NCBI GenBank assembly: GCA_964629345.1
Contig: CAZVSG010000001.1
Location: forward strand, 1-64,000
Origin: UBA6115 sp964629345
GTDB lineage: Bacteria; Bacillota; Clostridia; Christensenellales; Aristaeellaceae
Length of the DNA stretch: 64,000 nucleotides
Direction: 5' to 3'
Position 1 is the first letter of the stretch. Each line of letters begins with the position of its first letter. The translations under genes and the position numbers were made by a program. Below the pieces are notes generated by a model. The model had not been told where the DNA came from, made no database searches, and was given only the letters and a program-made list of their open reading frames with translations. Shown one piece after another: positions 33,439-41,021 of the stretch.

Positions 33439-35513
33439 CCAAACGGATCTACCGCGTCCCGCTGGCGCTTGTTCTGTTCGTTTCCGGGCTTCTGATCCGG
33501 GATGGGTCGCCCGTCAGGGCGGCGCTGCTGCTCATCGCCTATCTGACCGTCGGGTATGACGTGCTGCTTTCCGCCGCGCGGGGCATCGCCCGCGGGCGGG
33601 TGTTTGACGAGAACTTCCTGATGTCCCTGGCCACGCTGGGGGCCTTTGTCATCGGGGAATACGCAGAGGCAGTCGCGGTGATGGTGTTCTACCAGACCGG
33701 GGAACTGTTCCAGGGCTATGCAGTGGACAGGTCCCGCCGCGCGATCGCCGGGGCGATGGACCTGCGGCCTGACAGCGCGAACCTGCTGAGGGAAGACGGC
33801 CGGACGGACACCGTCGCGCCGGAAACGGTGGCCGTCGGCTCCCTCATCCTGGTCAGGCCCGGCGAGCGGCTGCCGCTGGACGGGGTCGTGACGGAGGGGG
33901 AGAGCGATCTGGACACCTCCGCGCTCACCGGCGAAGCCCTCCCCCGCGCGGTGAAGCCGGGGGGCGAAGCGCTCAGCGGCTGCGTCAACCTGACCGGCGC
34001 GCTGACCGTCAGGGTCACCAAACCCTATGACCAGTCCACCGTCAGCCGCATCCTGGAGATGGCCGAGAACGCCACGGACAGGAAATCCCGGCAGGAGGCC
34101 TTCATCACCCGCTTTTCCGCCCTGTACACCCCCGTCGTGGTCATCCTGGCGCTGCTGCTGGCCTTTGTGCCGCCGATCATCCTGCCGGGGGCCATTCTTT
34201 CCGACTGGGTGTACCGCGCGCTCAACTTCCTGGTGGTCTCCTGCCCCTGCGCGCTGGTGATCTCCATCCCGCTGTCCTTTTTCGGCGGCATCGGCGGCGC
34301 CTCGCGCGCCGGCATCCTGGCCAAGGGCGCCAACTATCTGGAGGCGCTGGCCCGTGCCGATACCTTCGTGTTTGACAAGACCGGCACCCTTACCCGCGGC
34401 AGCTTTTCCGTCAGCGAGGTCAGGCCCGTCTCGGGCACGCGGGAGGCGCTGCTGGAGGTGGCCGCGCTGGCGGAGCAGCACTCCAACCACCCCATCGCCC
34501 TGTCCATCCGGCAGGCCCACGGCGCGCCGACGGACCCCGCCCGGGTAAAAGACGTGGCGGAGATGCCCGGCGGCGGCGTGAAGGCGACGGTGGACGGGCG
34601 GGAGGTGCTGGTGGGCAACGCCCGGCTGATCAGCGGCATGGGCGTTTCCGTCCCGCAGGGCGGGGATGGCGGCCCGGCTTTCTGGACGGGTCCCGTTTCC
34701 GCGCTTGTGCAGCTCCTGCTACTTTGGGCGGGGGCCGGGCTGGGCGCCGACAGGGCTCTGCCGCGCTGGGCTTCGCCTCTCTGCTGGCTGCTGCTCAGCG
34801 TAAGCGCTGTTTTTACGGCCTCTGTTTTTCTGNNNNNNNNNNGGGATGGCGGCACCCTCAGCCACGTGGCCGTATCCGGCGTCTACCGGGGCAGCATCCT
34901 GCTGGAGGATGAGATCAAGCCCTGTGCCCGCCAGGCGCTGCTGCGGCTGAGAAGCCGGGGCGTGAACCGGCTGGTGATGCTGACCGGGGACAGCGAACAG
35001 GCCGGGCGAAAGGCCGCCGACGGCCTGGGCATCGACATCGTGCATGCCGGCCTGCTGCCCCAGGACAAGGTGGCCCGGCTGGAGGAACTGCTGGATCAGC
35101 CCGGCCGCCGCGGCACCCTGGTCTTCGCGGGGGACGGGGTCAACGACGCGCCGGTGCTGGCGCGCGCGGACGTGGGCTTTGCCATGGGCGCGATGGGCTC
35201 GGACGCGGCGATCGAGGCGGCGGACATCGTCATCATGAACGACGATCCCTGCAAGATGGCCTCGGCGCTGGACATCGCCCGGCGCACGGTCAGCATCGCC
35301 AGGCAGAACGCCTTCTTCGCCATCTCCGTCAAGGCGGTGGTGCTCATCCTCAGCGCCTTGGGCCTTTCCACCCTGTGGATGGCGGTGTTCGCCGACGTAG
35401 GCGTGACCGTGCTGGCCATCCTCAACGCGATGCGCGCGCTGCGCGTCCCGCGGGAGGACAGCGGCTGCGCGTGCGACGTTTCCCCGGCACTTCATCCAGC
35501 AAAGGCCGCGTAA
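33435..35513 (+). CDS. Zn/Cd/Pb-type P1B ATPase (interrupted by an assembly gap)
   Basis: The protein exports soft divalent metals. It has TGEA, the CPC motif in SCPCALVIS, phosphorylation site DKTGTLT, HSNHPIA, GDGVNDAP and, near the C terminus, the transmembrane K (VKAVVL) and D (FADVGV) residues of the ZntA group. It lacks its own HMA domain. A Cys-rich tail (GCACD) follows. About 160 bases before the ten-N gap (34673-34832) encode two hydrophobic helices in the middle of the cytoplasmic nucleotide-binding domain, which does not fit the family; removing them and the gap restores a normal sequence. Confidence 0.9.
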   Translation: MTKRIYRVPLALVLFVSGLLIRDGSPVRAALLLIAYLTVGYDVLLSAARGIARGRVFDENFLMSLATLGAFVIGEYAEAVAVMVFYQTGELFQGYAVDRSRRAIAGAMDLRPDSANLLREDGRTDTVAPETVAVGSLILVRPGERLPLDGVVTEGESDLDTSALTGEALPRAVKPGGEALSGCVNLTGALTVRVTKPYDQSTVSRILEMAENATDRKSRQEAFITRFSALYTPVVVILALLLAFVPPIILPGAILSDWVYRALNFLVVSCPCALVISIPLSFFGGIGGASRAGILAKGANYLEALARADTFVFDKTGTLTRGSFSVSEVRPVSGTREALLEVAALAEQHSNHPIALSIRQAHGAPTDPARVKDVAEMPGGGVKATVDGREVLVGNARLISGMGVSVPQGGDGGPAFWTGPVSALVQLLLLWAGAGLGADRALPRWASPLCWLLLSVSAVFTASVFLXXXXDGGTLSHVAVSGVYRGSILLEDEIKPCARQALLRLRSRGVNRLVMLTGDSEQAGRKAADGLGIDIVHAGLLPQDKVARLEELLDQPGRRGTLVFAGDGVNDAPVLARADVGFAMGAMGSDAAIEAADIVIMNDDPCKMASALDIARRTVSIARQNAFFAISVKAVVLILSALGLSTLWMAVFADVGVTVLAILNAMRALRVPREDSGCACDVSPALHPAKAA
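34833..34842. other. Scaffold gap (10 N) with duplicated flank
   Basis: Ten N interrupt the ATPase gene. The ten bases GGGATGGCGG occur both at 34663-34672 and directly after the gap at 34843-34852, so the sequence between is likely an unmerged contig end rather than genuine ATPase sequence. Confidence 0.8.
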
Positions 35514-35517
35514 ACGC

Positions 35518-35764
35518 CGATAAAGTGTCTGCGGACACTTTATCGTTAGGAAGGGCGGGCTTTTAAATTGAAAATGCAAGGCCGGGCTGTCTCGGGGGAT
35601 CCCATCCCCCGAACCCCCAGGCAAGGGACTTCGCCCCTTGACCCGGAATAGGCAAATGAAAATCTGGCTGTCTGAGAAAACAAGAACCAAACCATTGATT
35701 GCCAATAATTCCGGGGTCCGGGGAGGAACTCCCCGGGCGGGGTCCGGGGACTGCGTCCCCGGTC
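35518..35764. repeat. Hairpin-mosaic intergenic repeat, copy R4
   Basis: The gap between the ATPase and the mutarotase-like gene has no gene. It starts with CGATAAAGTGTC / GACACTTTATCG (35518-35545), then carries short palindromes with small loops: GGGGGATCCCATCCCCC, AAGGGACTTCGCCCCTT, CCGGGGAGGAACTCCCCGG and CCGGGGACTGCGTCCCCGG. Confidence 0.75.
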
Positions 35765-35778
35765 GTCCCCTCTCCATT

Positions 35779-36822
35779 CTACTTTGACTTTGCGATATAA
35801 CTCCCTATTACGTCCCTGTCGTCGGTGAACTCCAGGCTGACCCTGAACGTGCGGCGCTCACCGGGCTGAAGGAGGATGAGGGAGCCGTCCTTGCGCGCGG
35901 CGGCGCGGCCCGGGGCGGTGAAGTTGCCGGGTTCCAGCCCCAGGGCATAGTCCCCTTCGCGCATGTTTTTCCACTCGCACAGCATGGGCAGCGCTTCCGG
36001 GTCAAAGCGCACGGCGGCGGCGATCCCAAGGCGCTCGTTGTGCAGCAGGGTGAAGGCGTCCTTCTTGAAGCCGGTGTGGAAGAAGCATTCCTCCGGGCGA
36101 AGGGCGGCCGGCTCCTCCATCTCATTCCAGCGGGGGAGGCCCTTTGCCGCGTTCTCGTCCCGGGGCGATATGTCAGACGCGTTGCTGTAGATCTTCGCGC
36201 CCGCGTCCAGCATCGGGTAGCCGAAGTTGATATGGTACAGGATCATCAGTGGGCTGTCGAAGAAGCCCTGGTTCTCGACGGTATCCTCGATATGCACGGC
36301 GTCCCGCTCGGTCTGAAGGCGGATCACGCGCTTCATCACCAGGTTGTCGGAGAATACCGCGCTCTGGCGGATCTCACCGGAAAGCCTGATGACCGCCTCC
36401 TCCCCCTCATGGGCCATCTCCGCGCTGACGCGGGAGGCGGGGATGTTGTTGAACGGGCCGTGCAGTCCCAGGCTCTGCCCCTCGTCCACGTTGGGCGCGC
36501 CGGCATAGGTCAGGCCGCAGGTGGTCAGCATCCCCACGTAAAACTGCTTCAGGAAGCCGTACACGCCGTCCTCCTGATAGGAGAAGGGGCTCTTGATCCC
36601 GGTCTTTGACTGGACGGACATCTGATGCCCCTTATAGGTCAGCCCGGAGATGTCCAGTCCGCGGTCCGCCAGCACGGTCATCCCGATGCCCCTGCCATTG
36701 ACGATATCAAAGGCACGCACCCCGCGCGCGGGGCCGTCGTTGAACAGGTAATCCTTCCACCCGCAGACCGAGTTGAGGTCGCCGATCTTTCGCCTGAGCA
36801 GCTGTTCGTCCGATTTCTTCAT
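35779..36822 (-). CDS. Aldose 1-epimerase-like protein (DUF4432 type)
   Basis: The 347-residue protein resembles the DUF4432 branch of galactose-mutarotase-like proteins, which bind sugars on a beta-sandwich. Typical blocks are VLADRGLDISGLTYKGHQM near residue 45, LTTCGLTYAGAP near 105, LGLHGPFNNIPAS near 125 and LYHINFGYPML near 205. I start it at ATG 36820-36822 behind AGGAGG. An extended -10 box (TGCTATAAT, 36862-36867 on the minus strand) lies upstream. Substrate is unknown. Confidence 0.82.
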   Translation of the reverse strand: MKKSDEQLLRRKIGDLNSVCGWKDYLFNDGPARGVRAFDIVNGRGIGMTVLADRGLDISGLTYKGHQMSVQSKTGIKSPFSYQEDGVYGFLKQFYVGMLTTCGLTYAGAPNVDEGQSLGLHGPFNNIPASRVSAEMAHEGEEAVIRLSGEIRQSAVFSDNLVMKRVIRLQTERDAVHIEDTVENQGFFDSPLMILYHINFGYPMLDAGAKIYSNASDISPRDENAAKGLPRWNEMEEPAALRPEECFFHTGFKKDAFTLLHNERLGIAAAVRFDPEALPMLCEWKNMREGDYALGLEPGNFTAPGRAAARKDGSLILLQPGERRTFRVSLEFTDDRDVIGSYIAKSK

Positions 36823-36867
36823 GAAGCCGTCCTCCTGCATGTAGGTATTTTCGTTGCGTTGATTATA

Positions 36868-37309
36868 GCAGAGAAAGGATGAAAGGGGCAGGGGAGGAGT
36901 GGTGATGGGGCGGCTTAAAAGAAAAGGAATAAATTCAAGGACAGGGCTGTCTGTTCCGAAAAACAAAGACATCCGTTCTCTACTTTCCCATCCCCCATAT
37001 TCCTGTGTTCCTGTATGATGTCCCTATGTATTTCCCAGCAATAGTGGCGCTTTGATAAACGCTGTTGATATGGTACCATCAAGTCAGCAGTTTTCTTCAG
37101 CAGCGTTTGCGGACTCCGCAGTTCTGACAGCATCACACGCCCTCTGTTCTCTATGGCTGTTTGACATCATTCAAAGCGTCGGATCAAACTGCGGAAAAGC
37201 AGATTGGGCGTATCCCAAAGATCCGGCGCAGCGGACATCCAAGAAATCTCTCGAATATTGCACGCATTGCAGGCACGGTGTGATATCAAATCAGAAAGGG
37301 ACGGGTCAT
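36868..37309. other. AT-richer intergenic stretch with no gene seen
   Basis: About 440 bases separate two divergent genes. The composition is clearly richer in A and T than the rest of the window. I see no convincing open frame with a ribosome site and no RNA gene. A ten-base perfect palindrome, ATGGTACCAT, with partly matching flanks lies near 37069-37078. Confidence 0.5.
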
Positions 37310-37610
37310 ATGCGTTTGAGGAAAATGATGTGCCTTCTGCTTACGATGCTCTTCTTCCTCTACCTTCTGCCGCACGGCCTTGCTGAAGAGATCCCATATC
37401 ACGTGACGGTTGAGATCATCCCCCTTGGCCCCTACCCAAAAAGCGCGCTGCCGCCGGGGGAAGCAGACAGTGAAAAACTGTTCTCTGGTTTTGATAAGCG
37501 CAATTATTCAACATTCAGTGCGGCGGCGTTCCCGGGCTGGGTGTTTCTCGGCTGGCAATTCGACAAAAGCATTCATGATCTCAACAGCACAATTTTTACC
37601 AGAATACTAG

Positions 37611-38842
37611 GGAACCGCTGATTAACAGCCTCTTGAGAAACAACCGACCTTAAAAAGCATTGAGTTTTTGATCTTGAACATCGAAATGCTCTGTGAAACC
37701 TTAAAACCGATGTGTTTTCCGTCGCCTTTTTGGTCTTTGGCTGCCACTTTTCTCACATTGACCAGACCTATCCCATCACTGGCTGTAAACTGCGCCCAGC
37801 TTTGGCACAGCAGTACAGATTGGAACTGGCCAGCAGCACATACACGCGGTTCAGGTTCTTGGCGATCCCCTTGTAGACTGTCTTTCGGTAACCGCATTGC
37901 ACCTTCAGGAATCGAAATGGAAACTCCACTTTAGCCCGAACGGATGATTTCTGCCGCTCAATCACTTTCTCCCATGCTTGTCCATCGTTGGCGTATTTCC
38001 TGTATGCCTGACCAGGGCGTCGGTTTACCCTGAACTCTATCCCCGCCAGCTCCGGATCATTTGCGATCTCTTCACGCTTTTCCAGCCCCAGATAGCCGGA
38101 ATCGCCATACACAACCTCGTCATCCTTGCGCAGCAACTTGTGACCGACCGCCACGTCATGCACGTTTGCGCCCGTCGCTTCCACTGCCGTCACGTACCCT
38201 GACCCTGCGTCAACACCAATGTGGATCTTCATCCCGAACTTCCATTCCTTGCCCTTCATAGTTTGTTTCATCTCGGGGTCCCGTTGCTTGTCCGCGTTCT
38301 TGGTGGATGATGGCGCATTGATGATGGTTGCGTCCACAATGCTCCCGCCATGCATCAGCTGTCCGGCGCTCTCAAGCCCCTTCCTGATCCCCTCAAACAT
38401 GGCCGCCCCCAGTCCCTTGTCTTCCAGCAAACGCCTGAAGTGCAGCAGTGTAGTCGCGTCCGGTGTGTTTTCCTCAATGAAGTTGATCCCCATGAACTTC
38501 CTCATGGCATAACTGTCGTAGATGGCATCTTCCACGCCTTCGTCTGACAGATTGAACCACCCCTGCAGCAGGTACATCCGAAGCATTTTCTCAATTCCCT
38601 TGGGAGGACGCCCGCGTTCTCCCTTGAAGTAAAACGGCTGGATCAGCGCGACCCACTCATCCCAGGGGATGATTTCATTCATGGTGTCCAGGAATTCTTC
38701 TCGCTTGGTGATCCTGTCTCTGCCGCCGTATTCCACATCACTGAAGGTTTGCTGCTTCACGATCTTTGCTCCATTGGTAGCATTGAACTCTTTGCTCATT
38801 TTATCATGAATCGCTCAGTTACGGGATTAAATCAGTGGTTCC
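37611..38842 (-). mobile_element. IS5-family insertion sequence, 1232 bp
   Basis: The element ends with inverted repeats GGAACCGCTGATT-AA (left) and GGAACCACTGATTTAA (right, read inward), and is flanked by the four-base direct repeat CTAG (37607-37610 and 38843-38846). CTAG fits the YTAR target of the IS5 family. It carries one transposase gene on the minus strand with intact catalytic residues, so it may still be active. Confidence 0.95.
37768..38799 (-). CDS. IS5-family DDE transposase
   Basis: The 343-residue transposase has an N-terminal DUF772-type helical region (RPPKGIEKMLRMYLLQGWF) and the DDE core: first Asp in GGSIVDATIINAPSSTKN, second in VYGDSGYLG, and Glu in VRAKVEFPFRFLKVQCGYR. 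The block TKNADKQRDPEMKQTMKGKE closely follows IS5 itself. It is complete and starts at ATG 38797-38799, 43 bases inside the right end. Confidence 0.95.
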   Translation of the reverse strand: MSKEFNATNGAKIVKQQTFSDVEYGGRDRITKREEFLDTMNEIIPWDEWVALIQPFYFKGERGRPPKGIEKMLRMYLLQGWFNLSDEGVEDAIYDSYAMRKFMGINFIEENTPDATTLLHFRRLLEDKGLGAAMFEGIRKGLESAGQLMHGGSIVDATIINAPSSTKNADKQRDPEMKQTMKGKEWKFGMKIHIGVDAGSGYVTAVEATGANVHDVAVGHKLLRKDDEVVYGDSGYLGLEKREEIANDPELAGIEFRVNRRPGQAYRKYANDGQAWEKVIERQKSSVRAKVEFPFRFLKVQCGYRKTVYKGIAKNLNRVYVLLASSNLYCCAKAGRSLQPVMG

Positions 38843-39379
38843 CTAGAACTTCCGGAGAGCATCCGATATGCAACAGATGCTGTCACAATACCCGGCGATA
38901 CCATTGTCCAGGCTGTTTTTGCGTACGTAGGGAATATCCCGGAATTTGACACGCTGAACAAGAAAGAAGCCTCCGCTGAGCCTTCAGCTGAGGATACGGA
39001 GTCGTTTGACGTCGGTGTCTATGAGCGCGACTCCGGGGACAAAAACGGCGAGTACGGCGAGATATTCTGCTATCCCAATGAATTCAGCAATAACATGACA
39101 GTGCAGGGCGGATCGACCATCCTGCTTGCAGCCGTACCGAACAGCGACAACCAATTCAGCCATTGGTCCGTATACAAAGAGGCAAAGAGCGGAAAAATGA
39201 AATTGTTCACGAGGTCGGATGCCGCTCTGATTGTTTTGAATATCGACGCGCCGCACTCGATCGACGCGATCTTTGAGCCGGCTAAAAAGCGTTGAGCCTC
39301 GTTGAAAACAAAGGGGGGCTACTCTGCTAATTTCTGAAAACCATAACCTCCGAACCCGCGTTATGCGCAGGCGGATCCC

Positions 39380-39808
39380 CTACTCCACCGTGAACCGCGT
39401 CCAGTCCACGCGTTTGTATTCCATGACATCCTCCGACTTCTTCATGCCCAGCCGCTCATAGAAGGGGACCGCTCCGGGATTAGCGCAGAGGTAGACGGCG
39501 ACGTCCTTCTCCCCGCCGGCCAGCTCGTGCGCCGTTTTCATCAGCGCGCGCCCGATGCCCTGCCGCTGGCAGTCACAGGCCACGCCCAGGTCCGTGATGA
39601 AGAGCCAGTAGGCAAAGTCCGTGAGGCCAAACAACGTCCCGACGATTTGCCCTGTTTCATCCCGCGCCACCAGGCTGATGGGCACATTGGCCACTAGCCG
39701 AGCGATGCGCTGGGCAAAGCGTTCCTGCGGATACTGCGACCCCAGGTCCGTCCGTTTCAGGAACGCGATGTATTCCTCCGGAGAGAGCCTTTCCTGAGCG
39801 ATCGTCAT
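39380..39808 (-). CDS. GNAT-family N-acetyltransferase
   Basis: The 142-residue protein has the acetyl-CoA-binding motif DLGVACDCQRQGIGRALMKT near residue 75 (R-Q-G-I-G-R-A) and the later FYERLGMKKSEDVM, which together mark a GNAT enzyme. I start it at ATG 39806-39808, nine bases after GGGAG; GTG just upstream is an alternative. Acceptor substrate is unknown. Confidence 0.88.
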   Translation of the reverse strand: MTIAQERLSPEEYIAFLKRTDLGSQYPQERFAQRIARLVANVPISLVARDETGQIVGTLFGLTDFAYWLFITDLGVACDCQRQGIGRALMKTAHELAGGEKDVAVYLCANPGAVPFYERLGMKKSEDVMEYKRVDWTRFTVE

Positions 39809-39865
39809 CACCCATAACTCCCTTCATTCACGATGTAGATCAAAACGATTTGGACGAACTTTACA

Positions 39866-40143
39866 TAGGGGAGTTTCAGAGGGCACAGCCCTCTGACTGC
39901 AATCGTTTCATTCGGCAATGCCTGTCGGGCGGGGAGAATTGCGAAGCAATTCACTCCTTATAAAAACTCGCCCTTCCTAAACGGCAAAGTGTCCGAAGAC
40001 ACTTTGTCGATACTCCACAGCCCTTTGACTAAAATCGTTTCATTCGGCAATGCCTGTCGGGCGGGGAGAAATGCGAAGCATTTCATTCCTTTTGAGTAAC
40101 CCCATCCTGCTAAAACGACGAAGTGTCCGCGGACACTTCGTCG
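39866..40143. repeat. Hairpin-mosaic intergenic repeats, tandem copies R3a and R3b
   Basis: The 340-base gap holds no gene but two successive repeat copies in the R1 orientation. Each has the GGGCGGGGAGAA(T/A)TGCGAAGCA block and ends in the same hairpin: CGGCAAAGTGTC / GACACTTTGTCG (39982-40009) and CGACGAAGTGTCC / GGACACTTCGTCG (40116-40143). The last is a perfect 28-base palindrome. Confidence 0.8.
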
Positions 40144-40149
40144 ACTTGT

Positions 40150-40575
40150 TCAGTCAATGCTGACGTCCCCGCCCATCAGAAGGGTCAGTTCCCGGATCCG
40201 TTCGATCGGGAAGGGCGGCAGGGCCAGCGGTTTCATCGCGACGGACATCAGCTTGGCCGGGTTGTCGTCCGCCGCCACGCGGTTGGAGCTCAGCGCCCCG
40301 CACCTGCGGCAGCGGTGGATGATGGCCCACTCCCCGTTGTGCCGGACCCAGACGGCAATGGAATCCATGTATCCGCCGCAGTCCGACGCCCGATCCCCGG
40401 GCTCAATGTCGACGTGAAGGCTGGTCAGGCAGTTGGGGCAGTGGTTTCGGTGATCGCTTCCCGCGCCCTCGGGCACCACCAGCCGTCCGCAGACCTTGCA
40501 GGTGAAAGCGTCCTGGCAGGCGTGGGTCTTGAAGTATCCTTTCTCGTAGAGTTTCCTCTTGTTCTCCCTGTTCAC
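40150..40575 (-). CDS. RNHCP domain protein
   Basis: The 141-residue protein contains the eponymous RNHCPNC motif of the RNHCP domain and several CxxC-type pairs (CKVCGRL, CPNCL, CRRCGAL), so it probably binds zinc. The domain is of unknown function; a nucleic-acid role is a guess. Start is GTG 40573-40575, seven bases after AGGAGG. The ribosome site is directly next to a strong hairpin, and a short leader peptide gene precedes it (see neighbouring entries). Confidence 0.85.
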   Translation of the reverse strand: MNRENKRKLYEKGYFKTHACQDAFTCKVCGRLVVPEGAGSDHRNHCPNCLTSLHVDIEPGDRASDCGGYMDSIAVWVRHNGEWAIIHRCRRCGALSSNRVAADDNPAKLMSVAMKPLALPPFPIERIRELTLLMGGDVSID

Positions 40576-40588
40576 CGGGCGACCTCCT

Positions 40589-40616
40589 GATAGAAAGATA
40601 TGGGTTTTCTATCTTT
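40589..40616 (-). promoter_or_regulatory. Alternative hairpins at the RNHCP ribosome site
   Basis: GATAGAAA (40589-40596) can pair with TTTCTATC (40606-40613), or AAAGATA (40594-40600) can pair with TATCTTT (40610-40616). The two stems share bases and exclude each other. The AGGAGG site (40583-40588) abuts the first stem, so the choice of structure could alter translation. Confidence 0.5.
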
Positions 40617-40654
40617 GGGAGGCGTGTTTTATCAATCGAACACTGTCCTCCCGG

Positions 40655-40693
40655 TCAGAGGACAAGGACCTTCCTGAACTTGTTGTACAACAT
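40655..40693 (-). CDS. Possible 12-residue leader peptide
   Basis: ATG 40691-40693 opens a 13-codon frame (MLYNKFRKVLVL) ending TGA. It is seven bases after GGAAGGAG, as good a ribosome site as any in the window, and about 24 bases after the expected transcription start from an extended -10 box (TGCTATAAT; TATAAT at 40724-40729). It lies 80 bases before the RNHCP gene on the same strand. It could couple leader translation to the folding of the downstream alternative hairpins. Confidence 0.5.
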   Translation of the reverse strand: MLYNKFRKVLVL

Positions 40694-40723
40694 GCAGCAA
40701 ATCTCCTTCCTGTATTCAAGCGG

Positions 40724-40729
40724 ATTATA
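40724..40729 (-). promoter_or_regulatory. Extended -10 promoter of the RNHCP leader
   Basis: TGCTATAAT on the minus strand gives a perfect extended -10 box. No clear -35 box is visible, as is common for extended -10 promoters. Confidence 0.55.
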
Positions 40730-40827
40730 GCATCGAAAAGGAGAAAAGGGGGATATTCCCGGCAATTTTTCAGCGGGCCGCCTTTTTGGACATTTTTCGC
40801 CCCATATGTCCATCCCGCGGGGAGATG

Positions 40828-40836
40828 TGCTATACT
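40828..40836 (+). promoter_or_regulatory. Extended -10 promoter of the secreted protein at 41.0 kb
   Basis: TGCTATACT lies within GGAGATGTGCTATACTGCA, nearly identical to the promoter at 62.4 kb. The rest of the 446-base gap (40576-41021) contains the RNHCP leader on the other strand and a run of ten C at 40888-40897. Confidence 0.5.
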
Positions 40837-41021
40837 GCAGCCAGAACAAGGATGCCGTTTTCTGATGACCGGACCTGACTGACCCGTCCCCCCCCCCGGC
40901 AGACAAGGCCGGGAACAGGCCATACGGAAAGACCTGGGAACGCAGGGCATGCCTGCGCCTGAGGGAATGCCGGAAAACCGTAAAACAGAATAGCACGCCA
41001 AACCAAAAGGAGGGTTGACCC

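Larger units (their letters stand above)
37310..39295 (+). pseudogene. Secreted InlB/bacterial-repeat-like protein split by an IS5-family element
   Basis: Taking out the insertion and one copy of its CTAG target duplication gives an uninterrupted frame of about 249 residues (37310-37610 joined to 38847-39295). It opens with a signal peptide ending GLAEE, and contains aromatic-Gly-Trp motifs (GWVFLGWQFD and FSHWSVYK) typical of InlB-type or 'bacterial repeat' beta modules of surface proteins. As it stands, translation stops just inside the element (GNR then stop), so the gene is broken. ATG 37310 follows AGAAAGGG. The composition is AT-richer than the neighbours, suggesting a recent arrival. 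Confidence 0.85.

Noticed and set aside
37052..37309. Upstream extension of the interrupted secreted-protein gene
   Set aside because: The signal peptide and ribosome site place the start at 37310; the extension would bury the signal peptide.
24751..40143. CRISPR array as an explanation of the repeats
   Set aside because: The copies are far apart, of different length, inverted relative to one another and lack regular spacers; no cas genes are present.
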